A stretch of DNA of 64,000 nt, taken from positions 13,348,534 to 13,412,533 of the forward strand of contig CP137675.1 of NCBI GenBank assembly GCA_037976565.1. The letters are read 5' to 3'. Position 1 is the first letter of the stretch. Each line of letters opens with the position of its first letter. Of the stretch, positions 45,790 through 58,279 are shown piece by piece. A program made the translations under genes and the position numbers. The notes beneath the pieces are model-generated. The model worked only from the letters and a program-made list of their open reading frames with translations. It ran no database searches and was not told the origin of the DNA. The DNA comes from Mesocentrotus franciscanus (lineage: Eukaryota > Echinodermata > Echinoidea > Camarodonta > Strongylocentrotidae).

Positions 45790-46635
45790 ACCAGTTTTAG
45801 AGGTAGTAGATCTATAATAAATTTCTCAACCGTAAAATCTATATGGGGGAGTTGTTCTGTATGTAACAAGAATATTATCCTAAGATTGCAAAAAAAGCAG
45901 CAAGAATTGTTGAAAAGAACTTTGAATTTAATGAAAGTGGTCTTGATATTATCAAAAGATTGAAATGACAGGTATTAGAAGAAAGACGTAACTATTTTCT
46001 TGCTTGTACATTGTATAATTGTATCCATGGCTACGCTCCATTACGTTTGTGCAATGCTATTGACATGGTATTTGATCGGCATCCAATGAATACAAGATTA
46101 GTATAACTCAATGACTGTTGTCCTTCCCAAACCGAACCTAATATTGAAATTTGTAAGAATAGTCTATGCTATGCAGGCGGCAGTATGGAATAACTTACCC
46201 TCTAATCTACACAATGCACAATCCATCGACTGTGAGTAAAAACATGCCATAAGAAAACCTATTTCAGTAAATTATGAATATTATTATCGTAGCTTCTGCT
46301 CCTCAATGCCTTAAGTTTAGTTTGGTACTTCATGATCATTATTTTGTAGTGTGACAGAATTTGATTTTAAATAGATTAGTTGATTATTTGATCCCATAAT
46401 TGTGTTTTTATATATTTAAATAAATATCATGTAATTTCTACTTGGTTTCTACTTAAGATTGTGGTCGCTAAATATTTTTATCATGACAGTTCTGACTATA
46501 TATATGTATGATTAATTTATTTTGATGTTTTAGTGTAAGTTTTTAACATTCAGGACCAGAATGTAAACCAATCCTCTCTGATCTTGTTATCCTGATGAAA
46601 TATGTTCAAATAAATAAATAAATAAATAAATTTAG
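45790..46635 (+). pseudogene. LINE 3' fragment nested in the foldback element
   Basis: Decayed C-terminal LINE frame: EERRNYFLACTLYNCIHGYA, PLRLCNAIDMVFDRHPMNTR and GGSMWNNLPSNLHNAQS in shifting frames. It ends in (AAAT)n at about 46608-46632. It interrupts one inner inverted arm (45530-45690 is the inverse of about 46700-46885). Confidence 0.65.
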
Positions 46636-46879
46636 AAATTAGTCCCTAGATATATAGTGGCTTCGATGACGATAAGCCTATCTTTGATTGCTAGAGTAAT
46701 TTTAACTTAGTGCTAAGTAATAATTTTTCACAGCAATTTCATAAGCTGATATTATTAGAGGTGTAGATCTATAATAAATTTGCTAAAGGGAGACATGGTA
46801 CACAAGCACAAATGAAACATTTGCAAGCCATGGCTATGCGCACACCATGCTGACTGACATATAGACTGATATAGGCGCT

Positions 46880-47880
46880 GTCTATGACGGGCGGAACGTG
46901 CCATAAAGATGACAACTATACAACCATACATCCATCGAATGGATGTAAGGTTTTAACCAATCAGAACGCAGGAAACCGTACATCCATACAACCATACATC
47001 CATACATCTATGCAACCATACAGCTATAGAACGCATGTAAGGTTGTTGGGTTTGCGGGCCGAAATGCCATAATTGCGAACAACTATACATCCATTCAGCT
47101 ATGGTTGTATGGATGTATGGATTTATGGTTGTACGGTTTTAACCAATCACAATGCAGGAAACTATACAGCCATGGCGGCGAGAATGGATGTATAGTTTTA
47201 TGGCTGTACGGTTTTAACCAATCACAATGCAGGAAACTATACAGCCATGGCGGCGAGAATGTCTGTATAGTTTTATGGCTGTATAGTTTTAACCAATCAC
47301 AATGCAAGAAACTATACATCCATTCTCGCCGCCATGGCTGTACAGTTTCTTGCATGGTGATTGGTTAAAACCGTACAGCCATAAAACTATACATCCATTC
47401 TCGCCGCCATGGCTGTATAGTTTCCTGTTGTGGCGAGAATGTCTGTATAGTTTTATGGCTGTATAGTTTTAACCAATCACAATGCAAAACTATACATCCA
47501 TTCTCGCCGCCATGGCTGTATAGTTTCTTGCATGGTGATTGGTTAAAACCGTACAGCCATAAAACTATACATCCATTCTCGCCGCCATGGCTGTATAGTT
47601 TCCTGCATTGTGATTGGTTAAAACCGTACAACCATACATCCATACATCCATACAACCATAGCTGAATGGATGTATGGTTGTTCGCAATTATGGCATTTCG
47701 GCCCGCAAACCTAACAACCTTACATGCGTTCTATAGCTGTATGGTTGCATAGATGTATGGATGTATGGTTGTATGGATGTACGGTTTCCTGCGTTCTGAT
47801 TGGTTAAAACCTTACATCCATTCGATGGATGTATGGTTGTATAGTTGTCATCTTTATGGCACGTTCCGCCCGTCATAGCT
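46880..47880. repeat. About 1 kb near-perfect palindrome made of smaller inverted units
   Basis: 46884-47072 is repeated exactly in reverse at 47688-47876. Between them, units such as ACTATACAGCCATGGCGGCG and ACCAATCACAATGCAGGAA alternate in both directions. The mirror-image short frames on both strands are a consequence of this, not genes. Confidence 0.92.
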
Positions 47881-48628
47881 GTCGGTGTATTTGCATGTGT
47901 ACGTGTGTAATGAAAGAGCTTCGCACCGTATATCCGCATCCGTAAAATATTTAGCACGTGTAAACGTAAAGCTTGTTATTGACAAGATAAGCTCTGATTG
48001 GCTGTATGCAAATGAGTTCAGACTGGGGTCCAGAACTGCGGTGGGAAAAAAAATTACGCGTCCCGGGCTCAGCTGGCTCCAGCTGACAGTACCCGGTATG
48101 GCCCCTGTCCAGGGTAACGGACATCCAGCTATGGGGAAATAGTTAGGGAGTTAACCTGATTGAAATCCGGAGTGGAGCCCCCAGACGGTCTGGTGTTCGA
48201 CTCGACACTCTTCCGGCAGCTTCTGCAGCCAAATTGGTGCCAAATGTATTGCTCAGCTCTCCTTTGGATCACATCAGTAAGGCCGAGAGGGGAATTCTGA
48301 TGATTTGGGCTACCCAGGATCTCCATAAAACCAGCCCAGGCTTGCGCCCTGGAGAGGACACTTCAGTGCCACTGTCAAAAGTGGCAGAAACATCGACATT
48401 GCTGCTCTTCAAGAGACAAGACTCTCTTCAGATGGCAGTATCAGAGAAGAAGACTACACTATATTTTGGCAGGGCAGAGAACCACAGGAAAGGCGACAGC
48501 ACGGTGTCGGATTCGCAGTAAGGAACTCCTACTCTCCTCAATCGAACCACCGAGCAGAGGCACAGAACGCATCCTCTCTTCTATTGTCTTTCAAGACAGA
48601 CAGATGCCTACAACACAATAACAGTGCC

Positions 48629-48797
48629 ATTCTAAATATCATACTCTAAGCGTTTACGAAATGCATCAACGTAATTTATTCCTAGTTGCTTAGAATGTAA
48701 TTAATCAGGTTATAGCCTCTCTCTCTCTCTCTGACAGTCTCTATCTCTCTATCTATCTCTCTCTCTCTCTATATATATATATATGTACATACATATA
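48629..48797. repeat. (CT)n and (AT)n microsatellites
   Basis: CT-rich run at about 48717-48769 and TA run to about 48784. Confidence 0.85.
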
Positions 48798-49435
48798 CAC
48801 TCTGCCAAAAAAGTGGACACTATCTAGGATTAAAATTTTCAACTAAATATTTAGTAGAAACTTATCTTCCATGTATATCAAAATAAAAATAAATTAATCA
48901 TCTTTAATTTTATATTCAATTGGAATCAAAACATTAATGAATGAGTGAATATAGCGACTTAACAATAAAAGAGTCTCTGAAAGGAAATTGCAAAAATGGG
49001 GCATCTGGCCATTCGTATGTTGATGAGCATTGGAGATATCCTATGGCTTGTCCACATTATTGGCTGGAGAGGCGAGGCATCATGATTGTGCTTGTCAAAA
49101 CCATGCAGTCTTGAGACTACAGTTGACATCCAGAGCTCAATCCTCATTGCTTCTCTTTATTTGATTTCATTGTTGAGCTAGAATGTCTCAACGATGCACA
49201 TGTTCATTAACATTTGAGTGGCTACTCGCTCTATTTTGCAATTTTCTTAATCAGACCTTCTAACAGTTAAATGAATGACTCAATCCAAGAGTGAAAGTTC
49301 AAATCTTTATCGTAATTGATGTGGGTAGAGTATAAATTTCCTTTAGTTCGATATATATTTCATTGTATTTCGCTGACGGTTTATATGGACATTTGGAACA
49401 GTAAAGAGTGTCCACTATTTTTGTTTTACTGAGTG
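48798..49435. mobile_element. Mariner-type MITE, 638 bp
   Basis: CACTCTGCCAAAAAAGTGGA at the left and the inverse TCCACTATTTTTGTTTTACT then GAGTG at the right, both bordered by TA. Unit 1 has a left-truncated copy at 20458-20895. Confidence 0.8.
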
Positions 49436-51013
49436 TATAAATTATTCAAACGATACAATATATAGTTCTTAGTAAGTGTTGGTATTTTTGTTATTGATGT
49501 CAATGTAATGCCCAACGCGTTCATTTTATTAAGTTTCTGTTTCCACACACAGTTGAAAGACTGAATTGCAACATTCTATAACACATACACACACACGCAC
49601 GCACAAACACAAAAACACGCCTACAGTGCCGGAATGCTACAAAGCATTCTCGCTCCCGCTGAGAACCCCATTGTACTATTTCCAATGAGTTATTTCCATA
49701 ATAGTTATGTTGTCATATCAACATCATCAAACATTCTTTTTTATTTGTGTAATGGGACAGTCATCCGTGAACAGAGAATAGGTAAAATACCACACATGAA
49801 GATGCAATGATTATATTATACAAACATTGACTGCGTTGAGGGCCACGGTTAAAACTGTTGCCCAAGGTGATCCAAAAACTGTCCTGTGTCGCGAGACATA
49901 GTTGAGGGGCAAAGTGCAGTCTCGAGATCACCGAGGAGCTTTAGTATTAACCCTGACCCGAAAACTAAACAGTCAATATATGTTTCATATACCGCATTCT
50001 TGGTGTCAATTCTCAAAAAGAGATATTTTAACAAAATGTGCATGTAAAAGTATATTATTTTTTGTAGAGTCGAAGGACATTACCCGTCTAAGAGCATTGC
50101 GCTCGTATCATTGCGCGCGTAATGATCAATAACATGAACATTTTGTTTACTTTCTTTACATTGTATATGATTTTTATATGACGGAAATAAAAACAAACAA
50201 GCAATAAGCATACTCTTCTGGCATCTGTCGTTGATTTCTATAATTAGCAGGATTAACTTTGTGCAACTCCTATATCAAACAGTAAAATAAGAATATGGAA
50301 GAAAATTACACACTCACCAAAGTTAATCAGCATTACCCACCACCGATTAACTATTTGATCAATACAGCCTTTATCCCGGATTCTCAGGAATTATCAGACA
50401 TACTTAATTTAGAATTTGGTAATGGTGATAAGTTTTCTCCTAAAGTTGTAATGATTTCCATTCATTATTGCATCTTTGTATATCACTGCGCAAACCTGTC
50501 TTGGGGGAGGCTGCTATTTACCACTGTCAATTTCTGGTGTAATGATTCCATTGGTTCTATGAGGTATACATACATGATACTGTCAAGCCATTAAGGTACG
50601 TTTTGTAGGGCCTATCATAATTTGTCTTGCGAGTGGCCTGGCTTCTTACCAAATGTAAAGAGTGTATAAAGTATGTATGAAGGTACCATAAAAAATGCAT
50701 TTTCATAATTACAGGAGCCATTTTTTAGAAGAAAAAAATGGCTAAATTGCTTAACTAAACTCCATTCCTATATACATTATATAGGCCTACATCATCCGAA
50801 TGCAAATATTTGTGTAATCAAAATTTTCCTATGATGGGGTTACTATCTCCATATTTATTGTGTCGTCATGTTACCTCGCAATAAACACTCCTTTCATTCT
50901 TGTAATGGGGCAGTCAAAAGACACAATCTATCAGACACAAATCGATTTTATGTTACATCCCTAATAGATCGATTTTTTTTAGCAGGAACTGATTTGCTGC
51001 TCAAAATCAATTC
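49436..51013. other. Paralogous non-coding block, unit 2 copy
   Basis: Aligns with 20896-22485. An open frame at 50295-50594 (MEENYTLTKVNQHYPPPIN) is longer than its unit 1 relative, which stops after about 55 codons. Differences change most codons, so selection is not evident. Confidence 0.65.
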
Positions 51014-51680
51014 TGTTGGGTTTAAAGTTGCTTTTTAGCTTTTTAAAGCAAATATTTAAAAAGTAAGTTCAAAATGTAGTGGCAAAACAAGATGATAATG
51101 GTGGTTAGAATTGCATGGAATAATTCGCAATTACTCGTCTCGTCTAGCACATTAAATATATTCGCACCACATTACACATATAAAATCATATCTTTCGAAT
51201 TGATGACATTTTTTCCCCATTAGCAAAAACTGGTTAATGTTTCTCAGAACATCTATTTACGTTTTCTTTTACATATTGACACAGTTTAATAATTATTGTA
51301 GATTCAACTTTTTTCTCGACCATGTACAAATATTTCAGCAGAAATTTTCTCTCAACATTGCCAGTTCCTTCATGACTGAGCATATTTCTTGTTTAGATAT
51401 TGGAACTTGCTGTATTTCACAAAAACTATGTCGGCCGGGAAACTGAAATGTATTACTTTGGATAGCAATTTTCCAACTATTACACATGACTGTAAATTTT
51501 CCAAAGATTGTAGGAGAAGTTTGATTCATACTCAATTATACATCATAAACATATTCATGGAATTGAATGATTTTTTTTTTTTTTTTTTTTTTTTTTGGGG
51601 GGTTCGTTTTCGTTCTTGTTTTAATTTTGTCTTACTTTGAAGTTAAATTACCTTAATCTATAAATTATATACAGATAATA
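51014..51680. other. Extra segment relative to unit 1, with poly-T
   Basis: 51014-51640 has no counterpart in unit 1. A T run of about 24 sits at 51571-51594. No coding frame is supported; a retroposed fragment is possible. Confidence 0.5.
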
Positions 51681-51899
51681 CAGTTAAGAACAACATTATT
51701 CATACCCCTAGCAAGTTTTGAATTTGTTTTAAATGTTGTTTTGTGAAAAATGTCCTTTTCCTGGTTTAAGTTACTTAAACAAGCAATAAACAAAGAATAA
51801 ATACACGAGACAATTTACAAAATTTGATGGTTCATGGGTATTTTTTTCTTCTTTTTAACGAAAGATGGCTTATCCAGAAGTATTCAAACCCTCTCTTGA

Positions 51900-53352
51900 T
51901 TTAGTTCAAAGTCACAGTTAGTGGTCAATGGTAAAGCCCTTGTTGGTGATCACAGCCTCCAAACGGTTCTTGTACTTGCTCGCAAGGCCTTGGCACACCT
52001 CTATATACAGGGACTTTCGCCTATTCGGCTTTGGCAAAGGTCTTCAGGTCCTTGAGGTTGGAAGGCCTTCGGGCATGCACTTTGGTCTTGAGAACTTTCC
52101 ATAGATTCTCAATCGGGTTGAGATCTAGGCTTTGGCTCGGCCACTCTAAGACATCGACATTGTTGTCCTCAAACCATTTCTTTACTGCCTTAGCAGTATT
52201 TTTAGGATCATTGTCGTGCTGGTATGTCCAATGCTAAGTATGCCTGAGTGCGAGTGAAGATATGTAGAAGTTTCAAGTGCGAGTATGAGTGAGTATAATG
52301 CGTGAGTGCGAGTATATGAACGAGCCCTTTTTTGGAAGGTCTGTGTTGTTGTGTATACACATATATTTATTATATATTTTTTATTACATGTTTAGTTAAA
52401 TCCTCGGTGTGGCACCTATTTTCCTTTATTTGTATATTTTTCCTAACTTTTTTTTCCATTAAAAGTCGTATTTATTTTTTGATTGATGTAATAAAGAATT
52501 CCATTGGTTAAAATTGGAAATGTTTGACCATGTTGACAGGACGTCGATGAAAAACAGCTTTGCTGATTCGATTGTTTCTTTTTTATCCTGTATAAATATG
52601 TCAAATAAATAAACAAATAAATGCTGGCTGAGCTGAAGATTCTCTGCAGACTGCCTGGTGTTTTCCTCAAGGATCTTGATGTATTGCTCCTTTTTCATGA
52701 TGCCATCCACTTTGACAAGGTTGCCAGGCCCCCTTGCTGAGAAACATCCACAGAGCATGATGCTCCCACCACCAAACTTCACGGTCGGAACAGTGTTCTT
52801 TGGGTTGAATGCTTCACCCTTTTGCGCCAAACAAAATAAACATCCCTTTGTCCAAACAGGTCTATTTTCGTCTCATCCGACCATATATAGGACTGACGAC
52901 CAAAAGCTTGGATCCCTGTCTCGATGCCTTCTTGAATATGCCAGTCGAGCCTCTCTATGCCTCTTTGTAAGATGAGGGGGTCTTTCTTGGTCGACGTTCA
53001 TGAATACGTTCCTTATGCAACGTGCGTCGGATTGTCTGTCCTGAAACTTCAGTGCCCAACTCACCAAGGCTGTCCTGGAGGGCCTTGATGATGATTCGAG
53101 GGCCTTGATGATGATGTTTGTCAAGGGCCTCAAGATGCACTTTTCAAGCAAGACGAGGTGATATCTTTGGCTTCCGAACAGCCTTCCAATTTTTTTCACA
53201 GAGTGAAACCTCTTGTGTTTCTTTATTATGCTTTGTATCGTGGCAGCAAGCACTCTGAAAAGCTTGGAAATGGCTTTGTAGCCTTTCCCATCGTTATGAG
53301 CATCAACAATGCACATGCGGAAATCTTCACTGAGTTCTTTAGTCTTCGCCAT
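51900..53352 (-). pseudogene. Tc1-like transposase, broken
   Basis: Starts MAKTKELSEDFRMCIVDAHN with a helix-turn-helix (GKGYKAISKLFRV). Then come LTKRHREARLAYSRRHRDRD and, after a frameshift, FGGGSIMLCGCFSARGPGNL. After the nested insertion come [14 protein letters not shown] and [18 protein letters not shown]. The DDE domain is divided over several frames, and the second D region (DNDPKN) is separated from the rest by 384 bp. Confidence 0.88.
52236..52619 (+). mobile_element. LINE 3' fragment nested in the Tc1 transposase
   Basis: Flanked by AATGCT (52230-52235 and 52620-52625). Ends CCTGTATAAATATGTCAAAT then AAATAAACAAATAA. About 384 bp. Confidence 0.75.
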
Positions 53353-53754
53353 ACTGATATGAACTGAGAAAGACTACATTGACTCAACTTAATTTGTGAT
53401 CCAAAAGCAGAGTCCTGAGCCATGACATTCCTAATGTATTCACAGTGGATGCAGACATCATTGAATTGTTGCAAAACATGTACAGTTTCTTAAGAATGTC
53501 TGAAAATGTGCATTTTAAAAATAAATGCGCCTCAATGCTATGCCTGGACCAACATAAATACTTCTGAAACTGCCAGGAAATGAATATACTAGCATTTTCA
53601 TTGATATGCAAATGAGGTGATAGCACTATCATTGTTCACCTACAGCTGCCAATTCAAAGAATTCAACAATTGCCCTATTCCACCTGTCATCCTTAAGAAA
53701 AACACAAAAGACCTAAAAATTACGAGGGTATATGATTAATTTTGTTGTGAACTA

Positions 53755-54362
53755 TATATAAGTTATTTCATTCACCTGTTATGAATAATTATATTTCAAA
53801 AGTCTGAATGCAAATTGCATACATTGATATTGTTGCTAGGTAGGACAGACTTAATGTAACACGTAACGTATGCAATTCGCATTCTGAATATCGAAATACA
53901 ATTATTCGTAACAAGTGAATGAAATAATTTGTAACGAGGCAAATTATCGTGCATTAAATATGATTACATTACGAACATTGCCTACTTAGTTGGTAACCAA
54001 TGGCAACGGTTTGGGAGAGAAACATGCATACATTGAAATAAATCAGTTAATAGGTATATACTCACAAGTCCTCAATCTTAGACACTCAATTGAGACTTAC
54101 CGCATCGTATGAAGCTTGGGAAGAACAAAACAAGGAGACACGACATCCATAGTTTTCCGCTCCACACCAGTGTCCCAAGAGCAGATGACGCCATATTTCA
54201 CGTGCAAAACCAATGGCGCATCTGCTTATAATTCTAGGTACTCGCGAATGGCCCTATGAAATATGGAATGTACCGCTTACGTGCACACGTACAATACAGA
54301 AAGAGGATGTCAATGAATAGAAACGAGGGAGAGGGAGTAGGGCCTATAACTATGTTTCACGT
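53755..54362. other. Paralogous block continues (matches 22561-22850 and 24065-24385)
   Basis: Starts TTATTTCATTCACCTGTTATG-like sequence. It lacks the 1185-bp element found in unit 1. No gene. Confidence 0.75.
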
Positions 54363-55835
54363 TCCCACTGCTATTTTTCCTCTCTCTCTACAATTATCTT
54401 TCTCTCTCTCTCTCTCTATATATATATATCTCTCTCTATATATATATCTTTCTCTCTCAACCTCTCTCTCTTTGTTTCTTTATCTTTTTGTCTTCCCCTC
54501 TCTCTCTCTTAAATATTTTACATTTTTTCTTTGTCGTCATATCAACTCAAAAATATTCCTGCTTTTAATTCTGAAAATAATTGTTTAAGCAATTTACCTA
54601 GAAGGTGCATGGTAACCAAAGTTTATGAATACAGGCAAGGGAGCAAAGCAATCGGGCGGTACTTTTTCTTTTATATTCAACCTTACTAAACTTCTCACGA
54701 TATTTCGGGGACGCAACATCAACAAGATCCTAAAGACATATATGCGAGGATTTATCAAGGTAATCTGAGATTTCTTTTGATTGTTGCATTTGGAACCTTT
54801 TCCCATTTGTATTTTCAGCCTTGCTTACTGACGCTGAGTTGATATGTTGTGATAATGACAAAACATTTGTTCGCTAATATCAAAATAAATCACATCAAGA
54901 ATTTTTCGTTGGGGGGGGGGGTGGCTTAATTTGAATCCTCTAAGCCTTCTCCTTATGAGCAATCATTCTTCATACCTGAAAAAAAAACAATTAAGGATAA
55001 TAATCCAGCCAAGATCACCACACCAACTGTTAACATTTACATTTAATCTCCGCTATGGCTGTTGTTTATAGAAGATTCATAACTATACGCGTGAAAATGT
55101 CGCTTCAATTCAAAGAACGTCTGCAACGCTCGCTTTCCTTGAGTTTTCCCTGCAGAATGATATTCCGCTCCATAGAAACATGGTATATCACTCGTTACAA
55201 AATGCGACGGGAATGCACGTTCGATTATTGTAAGAGATTACCCTTTTCTAATTAAAAACATATAAAAAGATAAGGAGGGCGATTATCTGAATACTGCGGT
55301 ATAATTTTTTTAAATCTGCATAACAATATTTAATTTCATTAAAATCTTAAGCTACTACATTGATATAACTACTTTATTTCTGAGTGCACATTTTTATCTT
55401 TGATGGGGTGGTCTACATTCTAGTGAAGTTAATGAACAAGGCCATCGACTAGGGGGCCTGTCTAGAATGTGGACATATCCAGGCATTTTTAATGGGCCCA
55501 TTTTCGTAATAGTGTTTACCCACCCCTAAAAACAAAAAAACAAAACAAAACAAAAAAAACAAACAAACAAACAACTAGCTACCTGTAGGAGTAAACGGGC
55601 CGAAATAGGACACGAGACAAGTGGGCCACCCCATTTAACTCGAAAGGTAATTCACCTTTTATAAATGTTGAAAATCCTACAAAGGTCTATACTATCTACG
55701 TTCACAAATACATCTACAGCTATACCACGATTTTGCTCGTAGATTTAATTATCACTTCTTTTTGACGATTTTTTTTTCTCCTGTTTTTCGGCATTTTCTG
55801 TCAAAAGTCTTACCAGTATACAACTTAGCTGTTTT
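54363..55835. other. Segment without unit 1 counterpart, no gene
   Basis: CT and TA microsatellite at 54380-54505, G run at 54911-54920, A-rich AAAACAAAC run at 55535-55573. It lies at the left breakpoint of the unit 2 inversion. Confidence 0.6.
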
Positions 55836-56335
55836 AGATGGTCTGCATACAGTTAAAGGTCTGATACAACCCAATAATGTTATGATTAAAATTTTAAAAT
55901 AATATGTTGGGGTACTTTGTTGTATTCCCCTATTGGAGATGATCTGGGACACTTTGTCTCATTTCACCCAGTTACATTTTGTGTATAACAGGAACGTCAA
56001 TTTTAACCAATCATATTCCATAGACATTTTACATAAAAATATATCAATTATAATTTTACAAATATTTTAAGCATAATGTCAAGCATTACCTGTAAATGGA
56101 TTGTTCAAAATACTTCAGACAAACTTGTGTTCATCAATCACAGTATAAATTTTTATTAAAAATCGGTGCTATTGTGAAAAAATGTAGAATTTTTAGCATT
56201 TTTGAGGATATTGTCCAACTTTCTGACTGCCCCATTTCACCCAGGGAGGGAGGGGGGGGGGGTGGCCCCTTCTCCCGTTCAACAGCTCTTTTTTAATGAT
56301 TAATTGCATTAAATTCAAGCATGTAGGGAGAGTGT
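55836..56335. other. Inverted paralogous piece (reverse of about 25000-25580)
   Basis: Shares TGTCAAGCATTACCTGTAAA-like and GGGTGAAATGG-type text with unit 1 in reverse. No gene. Confidence 0.75.
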
Positions 56336-57364
56336 TTTATAGGTCAATTATGTAGTGAAGCGGGAGTATTACATTCCATATGAAAATGGAGAGGATAGAA
56401 TAAATATTTACGAAGTTACAAAGTAAAAAGTCCCGCATCATGATCATGTCCAACTCGGCCAAGGCTCAAAATACACGGGGGCGATTCGCCCCCGTGAGCT
56501 ACATAATCGCCTCCGTCTGATTGCTCACGGGGGCGATTGCAAAATTAAAAATCGTCCCCGTGGAATTATAAAATAAAGATTATCTTTTCTATTATAACTT
56601 TCACACAATATTGAGTTTCAACTTTCAAACCTTAAACCAATGAAATGGAACTATGGAAGTTAGATTAGCGTGCAGGATTTCTAGCTCAAATTTTTCGGTG
56701 TCTAGAAGCCGCCATATTGTAAACAAAATGTACGCTTATTCGCCGCAAGATATATCTTATATCTCCCATCTCCACATCTCTATGTCTGTATTACCGATAT
56801 AAACAACGGAAGCTCGCAGTACAGTGCGACCGTCAGCAGCGGCTATACCGCGGCGGTAGTACCGTTGTGTGCACGCTGTCGCCCCATATCTGCTGGAGCT
56901 AGAGGCGATCGCGCAAGGACCAAAACATGGAGAAGTTTTTTCTTTGTGAAAAGCATGAATCCTCTGACATCTGGTGATTCCAAAAGACCAGCAAATAATG
57001 AACCTCGACCAGAAATCAATATTGAGAAGAGGAAGACCAAAGATGTTGTTGAAGAATATGGTAAAGATTAAAGAAAGAATTAATAAGGTTGCTCTGAATG
57101 ATGAGGAGGATTTAGCAGAACGGGAAGAAATGGAGAGAATGTCATCACGGGATGAAAGTCAGTAACCCCTATATGTAACTTGTAAAGTAGTAAGAGAGAA
57201 AATGCCGACTTAAATAAATGATAATGATGAAATTGCAAATAATCAAGTATCATGGGTACCAATTCAATGTAAATTTGTATTTAAAAAAGAGCCCCCGTGA
57301 GAAGGCTCACGGAGGGTCTTTTTTTTTGGAAGAGCCCCCGTGGACAAAAAATTAATTTGAGCCC
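56336..57364. mobile_element. About 1 kb insertion with CACGGGGGCGA motifs
   Basis: Absent from unit 1 (joint near 24980). CACGGGGGCGATTCGCCCCCGTG is itself a near-perfect palindrome at 56475-56497 (shown here in two 20-base-or-shorter parts in sense: CACGGGGGCGAT, TCGCCCCCGTG). Further copies are at 56525, 56562, 57292 and 57333. The interior (56600-57180) is less repetitive, with a short frame MNPLTSGDSKRPANNEPRP, then in another frame KIKERINKVALNDEEDLAER. No family recognised. Confidence 0.55.
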
Positions 57365-58043
57365 GCCCGTTTTCTCTTCATCAGATCGGCCTATGCCTCC
57401 GATATCTTAAATCGTATACCTAGCTGTGCATAACCCCAGTGGCGTACCCATAAATTGATAAAAGAGAGGGGCGGCATCCTCCAAAGATAGTCAATGTATC
57501 TTGTCAGCCCCTTTTTTTACACCCCCAGGCCTCCGATTAAAGGATTTGGAGGAGAGTAAAAGACAAATGTAGAACGACATAAAGCTTTTCAAACTGAAAG
57601 AATGATTTCATATAATGTATTATCAGTTATGAATATATTTGTAGTTTTACTGTTATTCAAGAGTGTACTTTTAATTGCTATACTAGATTACATGCATTAA
57701 TTTTGCATATTATCCAGTAATTTACTATCCTGTAATATTTTGTTGTTGTAAATATGTATATAAAAGCTTTGGTATCCCTAATGTCTTTCTTAACTGAGCC
57801 TAAAAAGTGCTATACTTTGTTTATGAACTCTCAAAAGTATATGTTGCCTTTTTTCATAGTCTAATACATACCGTAATATGCTAATAGTTATTTTTCATCG
57901 GATTTAAAAACTAATTACCGTCTAAACTATAATGTTATATTAAGATATTATAAATATGCAACAACGTTTTCTTGAACAAAAAAGCAAAGCAAAACAAAAC
58001 AAACAAACCATTCATTCATTACGAGGATACCAAATACTTTGTA

Positions 58044-58233
58044 CAGTCAAACCTGTCTATAGTGACCGCCCAAGGGAAACACAAAAAGTAGCCTTTGTAA
58101 ACAGGTGGTCTTTGTAGACAGGTTCCTTTAGTACATGTTTCAATGAGAAACCATTTTCAAGGGAAACAAAAAATGTGGTCTTTGTAGACAGGTGGTCTTT
58201 GTAGACAGGTGGTCACTAAAGCAGGTTTGACTG
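58044..58233. mobile_element. Pogo/Tigger-type MITE, 190 bp
   Basis: CAGTCAAACCTGTCTATAGT and inverse GCAGGTTTGACTG bordered by TA. The interior has three GGTGGTCTTTGTAGACA-type repeats. Confidence 0.88.
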
Positions 58234-58279
58234 TATATATGTTTATACATGTTCTTACTTATTCTTTATTGCTGTTATG

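Larger units (their letters stand above)
45410..48059. mobile_element. Mutator-like/foldback element with 9-bp target duplication
   Basis: GCGTAATTTTT at the left and AAAATTACGC at the right, flanked by GTCCCGGGC at 45401-45409 and 48060-48068. The ends are inverted over at least 90 bp (CACCGCAGTTCTGGACCCCA and on). Inner inverted arms fill most of the element. A 9-bp duplication with long inverted ends fits MULE or foldback elements. No transposase. Confidence 0.85.
45340..48620 (+). mobile_element. LINE 5' fragment (LINE D), split by a foldback element
   Basis: Flanked by ACAGTGCC at 45332-45339 and 48621-48628; unit 1 has a single copy near 8657. The left part (45340-45409) and right part (48069-48620) join across the nested element. 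The right part encodes an endonuclease start (IDIAALQETRLSSDGS, EEDYTIFWQGRE, HGVGFAVRNS), then a one-base frameshift before LSSIEPPSRGTERILSS. The 3' portion is absent. Confidence 0.7.
51681..53754 (-). mobile_element. Tc1-like element
   Basis: Imperfect ends CAGTTAAGAACAACATTATT and the inverse near 53720-53754, bordered by TA. Inserted exactly in a TA repeat that unit 1 retains (22538-22561). Contains a broken transposase and a nested LINE fragment. Confidence 0.85.

Noticed and set aside
46884..47957. Identical small proteins on opposite strands
   Set aside because: Produced by the perfect inverted arms of the foldback element.
50295..50594. Small conserved gene (MEENYTL...) in both units
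   Set aside because: The unit 1 relative is truncated and most differences change the amino acid, as expected for neutral drift of duplicated non-coding DNA.
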